Source: Meiothermus sp. (GTDB lineage Bacteria > Deinococcota > Deinococci > Deinococcales > Thermaceae). Taken from it: a stretch of 64,000 bases of DNA. Of this stretch, positions 24,042 through 32,035 are shown in pieces. Both the position numbers and the translations under genes were made by a program. Every line of letters starts with the position of its first letter. Position 1 is the first letter of the stretch. A model generated the notes under the pieces. The model searched no databases and was not told the DNA's origin. It saw nothing but the letters and a program-made list of their open reading frames with translations. Location of the stretch: NCBI RefSeq assembly GCF_026004075.1, contig NZ_BPIK01000001.1, forward strand, positions 1-64,000. Reading direction: 5' to 3'.

Positions 24042-25112
24042 GATAAAGAGGAACCGTGCTGTGGGCTATAGTGGGAAGCCCGGTCAGCACAGTAACTCTG
24101 CACGATGTCTGAAGTCGTACAAGGCAGTTTATCGCATCTGGCAGGTCTGGCAGGGTGGGAAAGGCAATACGTGTTGGGCCTGCTGGAGTCCGAGTATGAG
24201 AGCCCCAGCGCGTTGGCCAGGGGACGATCCCCTGTCGGGACGGGGCTTGCACCCCGTGCACCCGGTTGCTGAAGCGGGAAGCCAAACCCTACGAGCGCAG
24301 CCGCTTGGAACGGCTGAGGCTGGCCCCCAGAGGGATGTATTTGGGGGTGGACTTGGTGCCTGTGGAGCACCAGGGGTGTTGGATCGAGGGGGTGGATCGG
24401 GTCTATTCGAGCAGTGATAAAGCCCCGGTCTGGGGTCATAACCTGCTGTCCAGCGGGCTGGTACGTTTGGGAGAGCCGCCCTATCCGTTGAGCCTGGAGG
24501 GTTTCCCCAGCGCAGCGTTGGCCTCTGAACCCTACGCCTACCGCACCCCCGGACAGGCTTTGTTGCAGACCGTAAAGGTGGTCACGGAAGCGGGGTATGA
24601 CCTCAAGGGGGTGGTGTTCGACAACCAGTTTGCGGGCCAGGTACATCTAGCAGGCTTGTGCGCTCAAAACGTTCCTTTCGTGGCCAGAGCACGCCTGAAT
24701 CAAAAGGTGGGGGTGGAGCTTGAAGGTGAAGCTCGTCATCTATCTATCCGCGAACTGGGTGAACAATATCCACCCAGTAAAGCCCGCTACTACAAGCTCA
24801 TCGTCCTGTTTTCCACCTTGCCAACGGGTGTTCAAGAGGTCATCGCGGCTTGGAAAGCCCGCTGGGATCTGGAGCGCGTACACCGCCTGCTCAAGCAGAA
24901 CCTGGGCCTGTGCAAATGCCTCTGTCGTTCTTATGCTGCCCAGCTCAAGCACGCCGACCTCACCCTTACTGCCCTGCTCTGTATCCGAGAGCAAAAACAG
25001 CTATCCCCTGCGCTTTCCTGGCGTAAGGCTCAGCTATTATCCGCTCAATCCCTCAGACGGCAGCTTCTGACCGGCCTTTCTGCCTGACCTTACTGGCTGG
25101 GTGCTCTTTATC
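24042..25112 (+). mobile_element. Second IS4-superfamily insertion sequence, damaged
   Basis: Inverted ends GATAAAGAGGAACC (24042-24055) and its imperfect partner ending CTCTTTATC (25104-25112) bound a transposase in two frames. Length is about 1.07 kb. It starts 8 bp after the previous insertion sequence ends. Confidence 0.68.
24105..25087 (+). pseudogene. DDE transposase in two reading frames
   Basis: ATG 24105 opens MSEVVQGSLSHLAGLAGWER and continues to about 24255, where the frame fails at a stop. The rest reads in the next frame from TRLLKREAKPYERSRLERL to the stop at 25087. It contains GVDLVPVEHQG, VVFDNQFAGQ and WKARWDLERVHRLLKQNLGL, where the Glu of the DDE triad lies. No slippery heptamer is evident at the joint, so this is more likely a disabling frameshift than programmed frameshifting. 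Confidence 0.7.
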
Positions 25113-25201
25113 TCAGTATTTCTACTTGGGGTTCAATCTCTTGTTTAAGGGGTCGCCTCGGTCATTGCAGAGGAGGTGTAACTTGAACCCAAAGAACTAG
25201 C

Positions 25202-25380
25202 CTATGGTATTCTTTCCTCGCCGAGCGATGCCTTACTCCCGCTCAGCCTGGATTTCGGACCAGGATTGCCTTTGGCTTCCAGCTTGACTCCCGATTCCAG
25301 CAGTCGCTGAGCTAGCTTGGCCTCGAACTCCTGGCAGAAATCGTCCACATCACAAAACAGCTCCAGTAGAGAAAGACTCA
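25202..25380 (-). pseudogene. N-terminal remnant of an IS982-like transposase
   Basis: From ATG 25380 the minus strand reads MSLSLLELFCDVDDFCQEFE followed by about 35 residues and a stop. ELFC-VDDFCQ-FE is the hallmark start of IS982-family transposases, which are normally near 290 residues. Only the first 60 or so residues remain. The rest of 25088-25604 shows no other supported feature. Confidence 0.68.
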
Positions 25381-25604
25381 TATAGACCTTCGTTTGGCTT
25401 GGGCAGTCGCTATGCTGCGCCCTTAGCCTAATGGAGGTCTTCTCTTGCAGCACGCCTTTTTTCCCAGTGCTTTGTCTCCGAACTGACGTTTGGATAACAA
25501 TCTCTGGGTGCGTCCGTTCACAAAATAAGAAACCAATTATAGCCCACAAAGTAGTAACATGATTTTACTGGCCATCAGCCACATTCTCTAAGTCTGTACC
25601 TGCC

Positions 25605-26405
25605 TTATTTATTCTTGGAAGCATATTTACCCCAAGCTTGTAGGGCAAGGGCTACAACCTTCTCTGCTTCGTGGGCTGTTATGCTTTTCAAGCTTTCCCA
25701 ATGATAGTGGTTGTGCAGTTCATTCAGGCGGGCTTCATGAGGTGCAAGTTCCCTGAAGCCCTCCCTAAAGTAGTTTTTGTACCTATCGTTGGTTAGCACC
25801 CACATACTTTGTGAGTGCGTAAAGGTAATGGAAGTTTGTTCGAATCCATTAGGTATCTCTCCTAACGGATGATATAAACGAACGGAAAGGTTGTTGGCGA
25901 ACTTGGATAGCCGGGCATAACCATTTGGAATTCCACAAGGAGAACGCATAAAAGCAGCACGTGGGCGCTCCTTGGACGTAGGCCAGAGGTAACCCGTAGC
26001 CTTACCATCGCCAGCGACTACCCTTACCCCGATGGGCCATATTTGATATGTCTTGAATGAGAAAAATATAAGTATGTAAAAGCCACGAGCATTTTCACTT
26101 TCTGACCACGCGATGTACGGAGTTTTGAGAGAGCGAGGACGCTTGATAAACCATGACTCTATCAATGCAGGATGTAAGTGGTCAACATTTGGATTTCCAA
26201 GAAGGTGAAGAGGAGATTGGTTCTTGAGGCAGCGGTAAATGCGGCGATGGGCAGCCTGGGCTGTCCAACCATTTGTATCAACCAGATATTTGACCCAGTC
26301 CTGTTTCTCAAGTGAACCTGTATTCCATACGGCTTTCAGAAGCCAATCAGGGGGCTGGCGATTAGGGGTGGGGAAATCTCCGGTCTTCCTCTGAATAATT
26401 TTCAT
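25605..26405 (-). CDS. Protein of unknown function in the integrative element
   Basis: A 266-residue soluble protein. I recognise no family. It is rich in aromatic residues (GFYILIFFSFKTYQIWPIGVR), has a single complete frame, and low GC codon use like the neighbouring Rep and integrase genes, unlike the defence operon. It diverges from the excisionase-like gene across a 94-bp gap. The C-terminal SITAHEAEKVVALALQAWGKYA looks like a helical tail. A role in replication, regulation or immunity of the element is possible; nothing in the sequence decides among them. Confidence 0.6.
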   Translation of the reverse strand: MKIIQRKTGDFPTPNRQPPDWLLKAVWNTGSLEKQDWVKYLVDTNGWTAQAAHRRIYRCLKNQSPLHLLGNPNVDHLHPALIESWFIKRPRSLKTPYIAWSESENARGFYILIFFSFKTYQIWPIGVRVVAGDGKATGYLWPTSKERPRAAFMRSPCGIPNGYARLSKFANNLSVRLYHPLGEIPNGFEQTSITFTHSQSMWVLTNDRYKNYFREGFRELAPHEARLNELHNHYHWESLKSITAHEAEKVVALALQAWGKYASKNK

Positions 26406-26499
26406 GATCCGGCCTCTACAACTTGTGACATTTATTCAGATTCTACTCCGTACGAGTTGATCGGTCAAAAAACTGTTCTGAACGCCTTAATTCGGTTTT

Positions 26500-26754
26500 A
26501 TGCTGAGTCATTTTTTCCCTACTGCTGCGATGCTCACTGTAAGTTATGTGAAAACTAGATTGTCTTCTGAACTGGAGCAGTATCCATTAACTCTGAGCCC
26601 TCGAGAGTTTGCTACAGCCTTGGGTGTTGGTCGTGACTCGATTTATGCGGCAATCCGGGCAGGAAAGCTTGTGACTATAAAGACTGGTCGTGCCTTCCGA
26701 ATCCCTCGAACGGAAATCGACCGCATCATGCGTGAGGGCCTTTGGCTGGATTGA
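26500..26754 (+). CDS. Small HTH protein, excisionase-like
   Basis: An 84-residue protein whose C-terminal 55 residues are a MerR/excisionase-type HTH: LSPREFATALGVGRDSIYAAIRAGKLVTIKTGRAFRIPRTEIDR, with the helix-turn-helix and the Arg-rich wing. Such proteins steer a tyrosine integrase toward excision or regulate element genes. A second ATG at 26530 would remove the first ten residues; neither start has a convincing ribosome site. It lies just upstream of the rep gene on the same strand and near the integrase, the usual setting of xis. Confidence 0.75.
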   Translation: MLSHFFPTAAMLTVSYVKTRLSSELEQYPLTLSPREFATALGVGRDSIYAAIRAGKLVTIKTGRAFRIPRTEIDRIMREGLWLD

Positions 26755-26803
26755 GCTTTCATCTGAACTCTGCTCCGAGGTTTGGGGCTGGTGAGAGGTT
26801 TCG

Positions 26804-27688
26804 ATGACGTACAAAAAAAACCGCGTAAATAAAAAAACGGGCTTGTCAATTCTCGGAGATTCTGTCATCAACCCCAGTCTGGTAGTCACAGAGACACCTG
26901 GCCGACTTGAGATTCACTATGAGCGCTCTCCTTCTCAAAACAGCCTCAATAATCTCAGGCGTGGTGGATTTGATGGTCTGGTTCAAAGTGGTCGGCAGGC
27001 AATTCGTCGCATTCAAAAGCATGTTGAAGATCTCCAGGCTTTGGGATTTCATCCCTGCTACCTTGTGACGCTAACCCTACCAACTAACCTAAGATCAGTT
27101 GAGTGGTGTAGATCAAAAGAAGCATTTCGAGCCGATTTTTCGAGGCTGCTGTCCAAACAAGCAAAAGGTGCGGTATGGTGGCAGGGCTTTCAGAGTAATA
27201 GACAGCCCCACCTGCATATTTTGACAGACCTAGACCTCGAGCATGGCGATTTTCTTGGATGGCTAAAAAGGGTTTGGTCAAAAGCCGTAGGTACTGAGGT
27301 GCCGTCAAATTGCGTTGATCTCAAATACAGGAGCGATTTCAGGTACCTTTACAGCTCCCACACTTTTGATCAGGCCATGGCTCCTTATAAAGACCACTGG
27401 GGCAAGTGGGCAGGCTTCATGGGGGTGTGGCTAAATGTCCGCAAACAAGTTCAACGGACGCAGATCACGACCACCCTGGAGCCTTCCGACAGTGCAGACC
27501 TTTTGGAGCACATTCGCCAGTTAAGACAGCGTAACTCCTTTTGTGAATGGTTTGATAACATCCTAAAGCGCTTTTTGGAGGGTTGGTATCGTGCAATTTG
27601 GATTGCTAAAAGGTTTTTTAAAAAGGCTTGCCAAAGCTTCTGGATCACATGCAGTCGTTTTGTGGGTCGGGAAGTAGACACCAGCTAG
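26804..27688 (+). CDS. HUH-type rolling-circle replication initiator (Rep-like)
   Basis: A 294-residue protein. The HUH motif is RQPHLHILTDLD (His136 and His138), preceded by YLVTLTLP (residues 86-93), the usual motif I strand, and followed by a Tyr-rich segment (Tyr181, Tyr183, Tyr195) that should hold the nicking Tyr. Rep proteins nick at an origin and start rolling-circle replication; in integrative elements this permits replication after excision. A GAGAGG stretch precedes ATG 26804. The 3' end overlaps the integrase 3' end by 4 bp on the opposite strand. The catalytic Tyr is not pinned down, so a relaxase-like role remains possible. Confidence 0.72.
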   Translation: MTYKKNRVNKKTGLSILGDSVINPSLVVTETPGRLEIHYERSPSQNSLNNLRRGGFDGLVQSGRQAIRRIQKHVEDLQALGFHPCYLVTLTLPTNLRSVEWCRSKEAFRADFSRLLSKQAKGAVWWQGFQSNRQPHLHILTDLDLEHGDFLGWLKRVWSKAVGTEVPSNCVDLKYRSDFRYLYSSHTFDQAMAPYKDHWGKWAGFMGVWLNVRKQVQRTQITTTLEPSDSADLLEHIRQLRQRNSFCEWFDNILKRFLEGWYRAIWIAKRFFKKACQSFWITCSRFVGREVDTS

Positions 27689-29205
27689 TTGGCCCTAGAA
27701 ACCTTATTGCGAATAGCCAACTTTTTGTTGCTTACCGATGCATCTGATTCGAGCCGTCCATAACGTTCACCATTCGCGATGTACCGGGCCATACGGGACG
27801 AAATTCCATAATCTGCAGCCACATCTTCGGGCCGTTCACCCGCTTTAATACGGGTTTTTATGCGCTGAGCTTGATACGTAGTAAGTTTGCGGCGCATCAA
27901 GCCCGGGGTTGGCTCGGGCTCGTCCTTGGTATTTTCTGAAGCTGAGTTTAGTGTAAGAGTACGTATTCCTACATCGGGACTGACCGAGTCCATCGCTTTG
28001 GCTGCTGTCAAACCCTCAGCGGCAAAAATGTGCCGGTAGGCCTCGGCAGTAAAGGTAGCCGAGTGATGACCTACTAGCTTTGAGATGACCTCGAGGGGTA
28101 CCCTTTTGGCAGCCATAATGCTCACAAAGCCGTGACGAAGATCGTGGAAGGCTACAGGGCGTAAGCCAAGACGGTTGGTAAGGCTTCTAAAACGTTTCCA
28201 AATCGAGTCTGGGCGCAGTGGAGTTCCTTCCTCTGGTTTTGCAATCACGAAACCGTCGTTTGACCAAGGCCAGCCATACTCTCGGGCCCAATCTTGTTGT
28301 TGTTCTCGGTGCACGCGTAGGGTGGCAACTGCTTTTGCAGATAGTGGTAAGGGGCGGTTGCTACGCTCAGATTTGGGTGAACCTTCGATAATTTTTCCAC
28401 CCACTCGAGTGCGTTGCACACGAACCCACAACTGGCCTTCGCCTTCGGGGTTGAGTTGCTCAGCATCAATGGCCACATCCTTCCAGCGTAAGCCTGCAAT
28501 CTCTGCCTCCCGAAGACCCATCGCACCAGCTAGAAAGAAGGCAATGAATAAATGGTGTTCAAAAGTGGCCTCAAGGAATTGGCGTAACTCAGATTCCGAG
28601 TATGGTTCGTACTTTGCCCTTCCTCCACCTACTTCGCCGCGTTTGGCCTTGTATTTTGGTATTTTCACCTTGTCGGCGGGATTTTTCTTAATAATGCCCC
28701 GCCCAACACCCCATTCTTTCAGGGCTTGCTTGAGAACTCGGTGCACCAATACGATTTGCTCGCGGGATGGTACATACGTTTTACCATTGCCCCGATGATC
28801 CGCCCGAGGCTCACGCATAGTCTCATATGCACGTTCAATATCCGATGTGGTTAGGGCCTGCACTCGCTTCGAACCCAAAGCCGGAACCAGGTATAGTCGT
28901 ATTACCGAGCTATAAGATGCCTTTGTTGTCTCGCGCAAATCACGCATTGCTTTCCAAGTAAGCCAATCCTCAAGTAGTTCTCGAACGGTCAAATTACTTG
29001 GTGGAACTACCTCACCGATTTCATGCTGGGTACGAAGGCGGGCCAACGCGTTGTCGGCCTCGGTCTTGGTTTTATATGAGCGCTTGAAAAAATCTTGTTT
29101 GCCTTCTTGATTAAAGCCAAGTGTAATCTGGGCGATCCAGCGTTTCTTTGACTTATCGAAATAGACCGACCCTGTCCGGTTTGCCCGCTTGAGTTTCTTA
29201 GGCAT
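27685..29205 (-). CDS. int: Tyrosine integrase of the tRNA-Pro element
   Basis: A 506-residue site-specific recombinase. The N-terminal arm-binding region (about 12-60) precedes a SAM-like core-binding domain (72-185) and the catalytic domain, with Arg232 (GLREAEIAGLRW), Lys278 region, His354-x-x-Arg357 (HDLRH), His380 (GHHS) and nucleophile Tyr390 (AEAYRHIF). A C-terminal extension (about 435-490) has a resolvase-like HTH (GERPEDVAADYGISSRMARYI), which is unusual. It reads away from the tRNA, with its start 130 bp from the tRNA 3' end, the classic location. It should recombine the 80-bp att sites; the GGTAACTCCCC pairs are the likely arm sites. Confidence 0.9.
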   Translation of the reverse strand: MPKKLKRANRTGSVYFDKSKKRWIAQITLGFNQEGKQDFFKRSYKTKTEADNALARLRTQHEIGEVVPPSNLTVRELLEDWLTWKAMRDLRETTKASYSSVIRLYLVPALGSKRVQALTTSDIERAYETMREPRADHRGNGKTYVPSREQIVLVHRVLKQALKEWGVGRGIIKKNPADKVKIPKYKAKRGEVGGGRAKYEPYSESELRQFLEATFEHHLFIAFFLAGAMGLREAEIAGLRWKDVAIDAEQLNPEGEGQLWVRVQRTRVGGKIIEGSPKSERSNRPLPLSAKAVATLRVHREQQQDWAREYGWPWSNDGFVIAKPEEGTPLRPDSIWKRFRSLTNRLGLRPVAFHDLRHGFVSIMAAKRVPLEVISKLVGHHSATFTAEAYRHIFAAEGLTAAKAMDSVSPDVGIRTLTLNSASENTKDEPEPTPGLMRRKLTTYQAQRIKTRIKAGERPEDVAADYGISSRMARYIANGERYGRLESDASVSNKKLAIRNKVSRAN

Positions 29206-29244
29206 AATCTGCCCCCAATGATTCCATAGAACTATTGAGCCTTA

Positions 29245-29265
29245 GTAACTCCCCGGTAACTCCCC
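29245..29265. repeat. Tandem 11-bp repeat near attR, candidate integrase arm sites
   Basis: Two adjacent copies of GGTAACTCCCC (the first lacking its first G), equal to the pair at 10726-10747 and on the same strand. It lies between the integrase start and the att core. Confidence 0.6.
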
Positions 29266-29277
29266 AAATACAAAGAA

Positions 29278-29334
29278 AACCGTTCAGGGCTGATTTGACG
29301 TGGGTCAATAATCTTGTCCTGAACGGCTTTTCTT
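29278..29334 (-). terminator. Terminator hairpin after tRNA-Pro
   Basis: Minus strand: GCCGTTCAGG pairs with CCTGAACGGT across a long loop containing a smaller inverted repeat (TTGAC/GTCAA), followed by a T-rich run. The other att end keeps a similar structure at 10484-10543. Confidence 0.6.
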
Positions 29335-29384
29335 TTGGTCGAGGCGAGAGGATTTGAACCTCCGACCACACCCACCCCAAGGGT
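29305..29384. repeat. Right attachment site (attR) overlapping tRNA-Pro
   Basis: Eighty bases identical to 10512-10591. They cover the tRNA-Pro 3' part from the anticodon stem through the encoded CCA and the first arm of its terminator. Together with the unique 5' half to the right, they keep the tRNA gene whole after integration. Confidence 0.9.
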
Positions 29385-29412
29385 GTGCGCTACCAGGCTG
29401 CGCTACGCCTCG
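29336..29412 (-). tRNA. tRNA-Pro (anticodon GGG)
   Basis: Cloverleaf on the minus strand: acceptor CGAGGCG/CGCCTCG, D arm GCGC..GCGC, anticodon stem CACCC/GGGTG with loop TTGGGGT (GGG at positions 34-36), T arm GGAGG/CCTCT with TTCAAAT, discriminator A and an encoded CCA. The 3' half is the att core of the integrative element; the gene remains intact. Confidence 0.95.
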
Positions 29413-29534
29413 ATTTGGTTGTACCTGGGCCAAGGCCTCAGGCGCACCCACAAGTCTAGCGACCTGAAGCCCAAACGTCAACACATCAGCTTGACCAATG
29501 GCAAAGCCACCGCTATACTCATAACTCGCTGTGG

Positions 29535-29611
29535 GGGCGATTAGCTCAGCTGGTTAGAGCACACGCCTGATAAGCGTGAGGTCCCGGGTTCGAGTCCCGG
29601 ATCGCCCACCA
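29535..29611 (+). tRNA. tRNA-Ile (anticodon GAT)
   Basis: Acceptor GGGCGAT/ATCGCCC, D arm GCTC..GAGC, anticodon stem CACGC/GCGTG with loop CTGATAA (GAT), T arm with TTCGAGT, discriminator A and encoded CCA. It stands alone, not inside an rRNA spacer. Confidence 0.95.
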
Positions 29612-29624
29612 AGTCCAAAAGGTA

Positions 29625-29660
29625 AAAACCGGAGTTGCCAAGGCTCCGGTTTTCGCTTTT
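29625..29660. terminator. Bidirectional terminator between tRNA-Ile and the EnvC-like gene
   Basis: AAAACCGGAG and CTCCGGTTTT form a stem with an 8-nt loop, with an A run before and T runs after, so it can stop both the tRNA-Ile transcript and the minus-strand envC transcript. Confidence 0.75.
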
Positions 29661-29697
29661 ATCTCCTACGGGGCCTATGCTTTGTACCTGGAGCAGC

Positions 29698-30984
29698 CTA
29701 ATAATACCTGGATGGGTCGACGTAGCGAAAGTTTCCGCTGCTATCAATGACAATTACCCGGAACCACATTTGGTTACTGGGAATGAGCACACCCCCGCCG
29801 GTAAAGCCAATTACCTGGCCTTGTGTAACCCGCTGGCCCACCGAGACGCGGGGTTCGAGTACGTTCACATACTGTGTAGCCATCTGGTCGGAGTGGCGGA
29901 TGGTAAGGGTGTAGCCTAGGTTGGCTATAAACAGACTATCGATCACTACTCCATCGGCGGCAGCCACAATGGGACTGGAAGCCTCATCTCCCTGGAGGGT
30001 TTGCCAGTCGTTGCCCTGGAATCCGTAGGGCTCGGCAACGCGTCCACCGCGCACAGGAAACTGCAAAGCCCCCACCAGTTCGCGCGGAACTTCAGCTATC
30101 TCGCGTTCACGGCGGGCGGTTGCTTCGCGCTGGCGCTGGGCCTGCAGCTCTCTCTGGCGGCGCTCTTCAGCTTCGCGGCGGCGCCGCTCTTCCTCGGCCC
30201 GGCGACGTTCCTCGGCGATACGCCGTAGCTCGGCAGCAATGCGGCCTTGCAATAGCCGTAGTTCGGCCTGTAGTTGAGCCTGGGCTTGTAGGGTTTCGCG
30301 CAGAATAATCTGCCGTCCAGCCTGCTGCTGCCGCAGATTGGCTAGGGTGAGCTGCACGGTCTGGCGGTTTTGGGCTAGGGCAGCAATACGCTGTTGCCGC
30401 TCGGCCCGACGCTCGCTCAGGGTATTCACCAGCAATTCTAGCCGTACCCGCTCTTCCTCAAGCTGGCGCACGGTATTTTTGATGCGCTCCATAAGATCGG
30501 TTTGGTGTTGCCCCAGCACACCTATCCACCGGCTCCGTACCGATAAATCGGTGAAGGACTCGGCTCGTAAAAGGGGCAGGTAGCGCCCAGCTCGTTCGCG
30601 GTGCAGGCTTTGCAGCAGCGCCGAGAGCCGCTCGCGCAGGCCCTCGAGCTCCTTTTGCAGGCTGGCTATGCGGGCTTCGGCTTGCTTTTTCTGGTTTTCC
30701 AGCAGCTCTATTTGTCGAGTTAGCTCGGCTCGCTCGCGCTCGAGGCGGGTGATTTCGGCCTCCAGGCGGCGCAATTCCTGAATCTGCTGTTTGGTTGCTG
30801 CATCGAGGCTAGCTAAGTCAAGATTGAGCTGCTTGATGCGCTGCTGTTGTAGCTGCTGAAGCCGCCGATTTTGCTCGGCTTGCTGCTGCAATTGGTTGAG
30901 GCTGGGCTGCCCAAGCGCCCAAGGATGAAGGGCGAGCACCCACAACAGGCCCATGAGACCCCAAGCCCCTAACCGCTGCCTCAT
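29698..30984 (-). CDS. envC: EnvC-like murein hydrolase activator
   Basis: A 428-residue exported protein. Signal peptide at residues 1-25 (WGLMGLLWVLALHPWALGQ), a long Gln/Arg/Glu-rich coiled coil (about 30-285, with EEERRRAEEERRRREAEE), and a C-terminal LytM/M23 domain (about 300-428). The metal-binding residues of active M23 enzymes (HxxxD and HxH) are missing: GDEASSPIVAAADG and QMWFRVIVID stand in their places. This is the state of EnvC, which does not cut peptidoglycan itself but activates amidases at the septum under FtsEX control. The start overlaps the ftsX stop (ATGA), so the two are made together. Confidence 0.85.
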   Translation of the reverse strand: MRQRLGAWGLMGLLWVLALHPWALGQPSLNQLQQQAEQNRRLQQLQQQRIKQLNLDLASLDAATKQQIQELRRLEAEITRLERERAELTRQIELLENQKKQAEARIASLQKELEGLRERLSALLQSLHRERAGRYLPLLRAESFTDLSVRSRWIGVLGQHQTDLMERIKNTVRQLEEERVRLELLVNTLSERRAERQQRIAALAQNRQTVQLTLANLRQQQAGRQIILRETLQAQAQLQAELRLLQGRIAAELRRIAEERRRAEEERRRREAEERRQRELQAQRQREATARREREIAEVPRELVGALQFPVRGGRVAEPYGFQGNDWQTLQGDEASSPIVAAADGVVIDSLFIANLGYTLTIRHSDQMATQYVNVLEPRVSVGQRVTQGQVIGFTGGGVLIPSNQMWFRVIVIDSSGNFRYVDPSRYY

Positions 30985-31847
30985 AAATCGGTCTCCCGCA
31001 GGTTGGCCCGGCTGGCCAGGTAGGCGCCGGTAGCGCCCAGCAGTATAGCCAGCACCAGCATGGCTACAGCCGCTCGAGCCAGGTCGTTGCCGGCCAGTAC
31101 CGGCACAAAGGGCAGCAGGTTTTGCAGGGCTTCGGCCAGGAAGCGATAAGAGACCACCCCCAGCCCCAGGGCTACCAGGCCAGCGGCTAGGGTAAGCAGC
31201 GTTCCCTCGGCCACAAAAGGCCCCTGGATGAAGCGCCGAGTGGCCCCCACAAGTTGCATTACTCGAAGCTCTTCGCGGCGGTTTTCGATGGAAAGCCGGA
31301 TAGTGCCCATTACGCTAAAAAGCGTATCCAGGAGAAGTAGAACAACCAGAATGTTTACCGCCACCCGCAGGCCCGCCAGCACCCGCACCAACTGCTCGGT
31401 GAGAGCACCACCATATTCCACGCTGTCTACACCTTCCAATCGGGCCACCCTTCGTCCCACCTCGCGCACGGCCTGGGCGTCGTTCAGCTTGATTCGAATG
31501 GTGTCGGGAAGGGGGTTCTGGATGAATTCGCGGGCCTGGGCCAGGTAAGGATAATCAAGTTGTAGCGTGGCCAGGGCTTCTTCCTTGGTTTGTAGGCGAG
31601 CCTCGCCGACTTCGGGCCAGGCTTTGACCTGGTTGAGAATCTCGGTAACCTGAGCCCCAGGTTTTAGGAAAGCCGCCACCTCCAGCTCGCGCTCGAGCGA
31701 GGTCACAATCCGATCCAGATTCCATAGCAACAGGCCCAGCAAAAACAAGAGCGAAAACGACACCAGGGCGGTAAAAAAGGTGGCCAGGGTACTGGTTAGA
31801 TGCTGACGCAATGAACGCAAGGCCTGGGAAATGGCGTACACGGCCAT
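30981..31847 (-). CDS. ftsX: Cell division protein FtsX
   Basis: A 288-residue membrane protein with four helices: one after the N-terminal tail (about 22-45) and three in the C-terminal half (about 165-280). An extracytoplasmic domain lies between helices 1 and 2 (VAAFLKPGAQVTEILNQVKAWPEVGEARLQTKEEALATL). RREELRVMQLVGATRRFIQGPFVAEG is the conserved FtsX segment. FtsX couples the FtsE ATPase in the cytoplasm to EnvC-type activators outside. ATG 31847 gives the usual length; the frame is open 41 codons further but that extension looks non-coding. No ftsE lies beside it: the upstream gene is divergent and unrelated. Confidence 0.88.
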   Translation of the reverse strand: MAVYAISQALRSLRQHLTSTLATFFTALVSFSLLFLLGLLLWNLDRIVTSLERELEVAAFLKPGAQVTEILNQVKAWPEVGEARLQTKEEALATLQLDYPYLAQAREFIQNPLPDTIRIKLNDAQAVREVGRRVARLEGVDSVEYGGALTEQLVRVLAGLRVAVNILVVLLLLDTLFSVMGTIRLSIENRREELRVMQLVGATRRFIQGPFVAEGTLLTLAAGLVALGLGVVSYRFLAEALQNLLPFVPVLAGNDLARAAVAMLVLAILLGATGAYLASRANLRETDL

Positions 31848-32035
31848 AGTGTATCGGCTGCTGACCCTTGATGGGTTAATTCCTGCTAAGTGTCGCGCGA
31901 GGGCTCTTTGTACGATACCGAGCCGATCGGGGCCTAGGATGGGTGAGATGGCTTCCTTGAACTGAACCACGACAATTTACTGTGTAGAATAAGACTGCTG
32001 TACGACGAGCAATTGAAGTTACAGGAGGCCGGAAT

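Larger units (their letters stand above)
10512..29384. mobile_element. Integrative element in tRNA-Pro carrying a DISARM-like defence operon
   Basis: About 18.8 kb bounded by an exact 80-bp direct repeat (10512-10591 and 29305-29384). The repeat comprises the 3' part of the tRNA-Pro gene plus its downstream sequence. Inside the right end are a tyrosine integrase, an HUH Rep protein and an excisionase-like protein. Tandem GGTAACTCCCC repeats lie inside both ends. Cargo is the five-gene DISARM-like operon, several decayed insertion sequences and two genes of unknown function. No relaxase of the usual type, coupling protein or secretion genes are present, so it is a mobilisable or satellite-like island rather than a self-transmissible conjugative element. 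Confidence 0.88.

Noticed and set aside
24040-24417. A 125-codon frame at the start of the second IS4-type element
   Set aside because: It is out of phase with the recognisable transposase segments on both sides of the frameshift.
29335-29544. Plus-strand frame of 69 codons after the integrase
   Set aside because: It reads through the tRNA-Pro gene on the opposite strand; the protein has no features.
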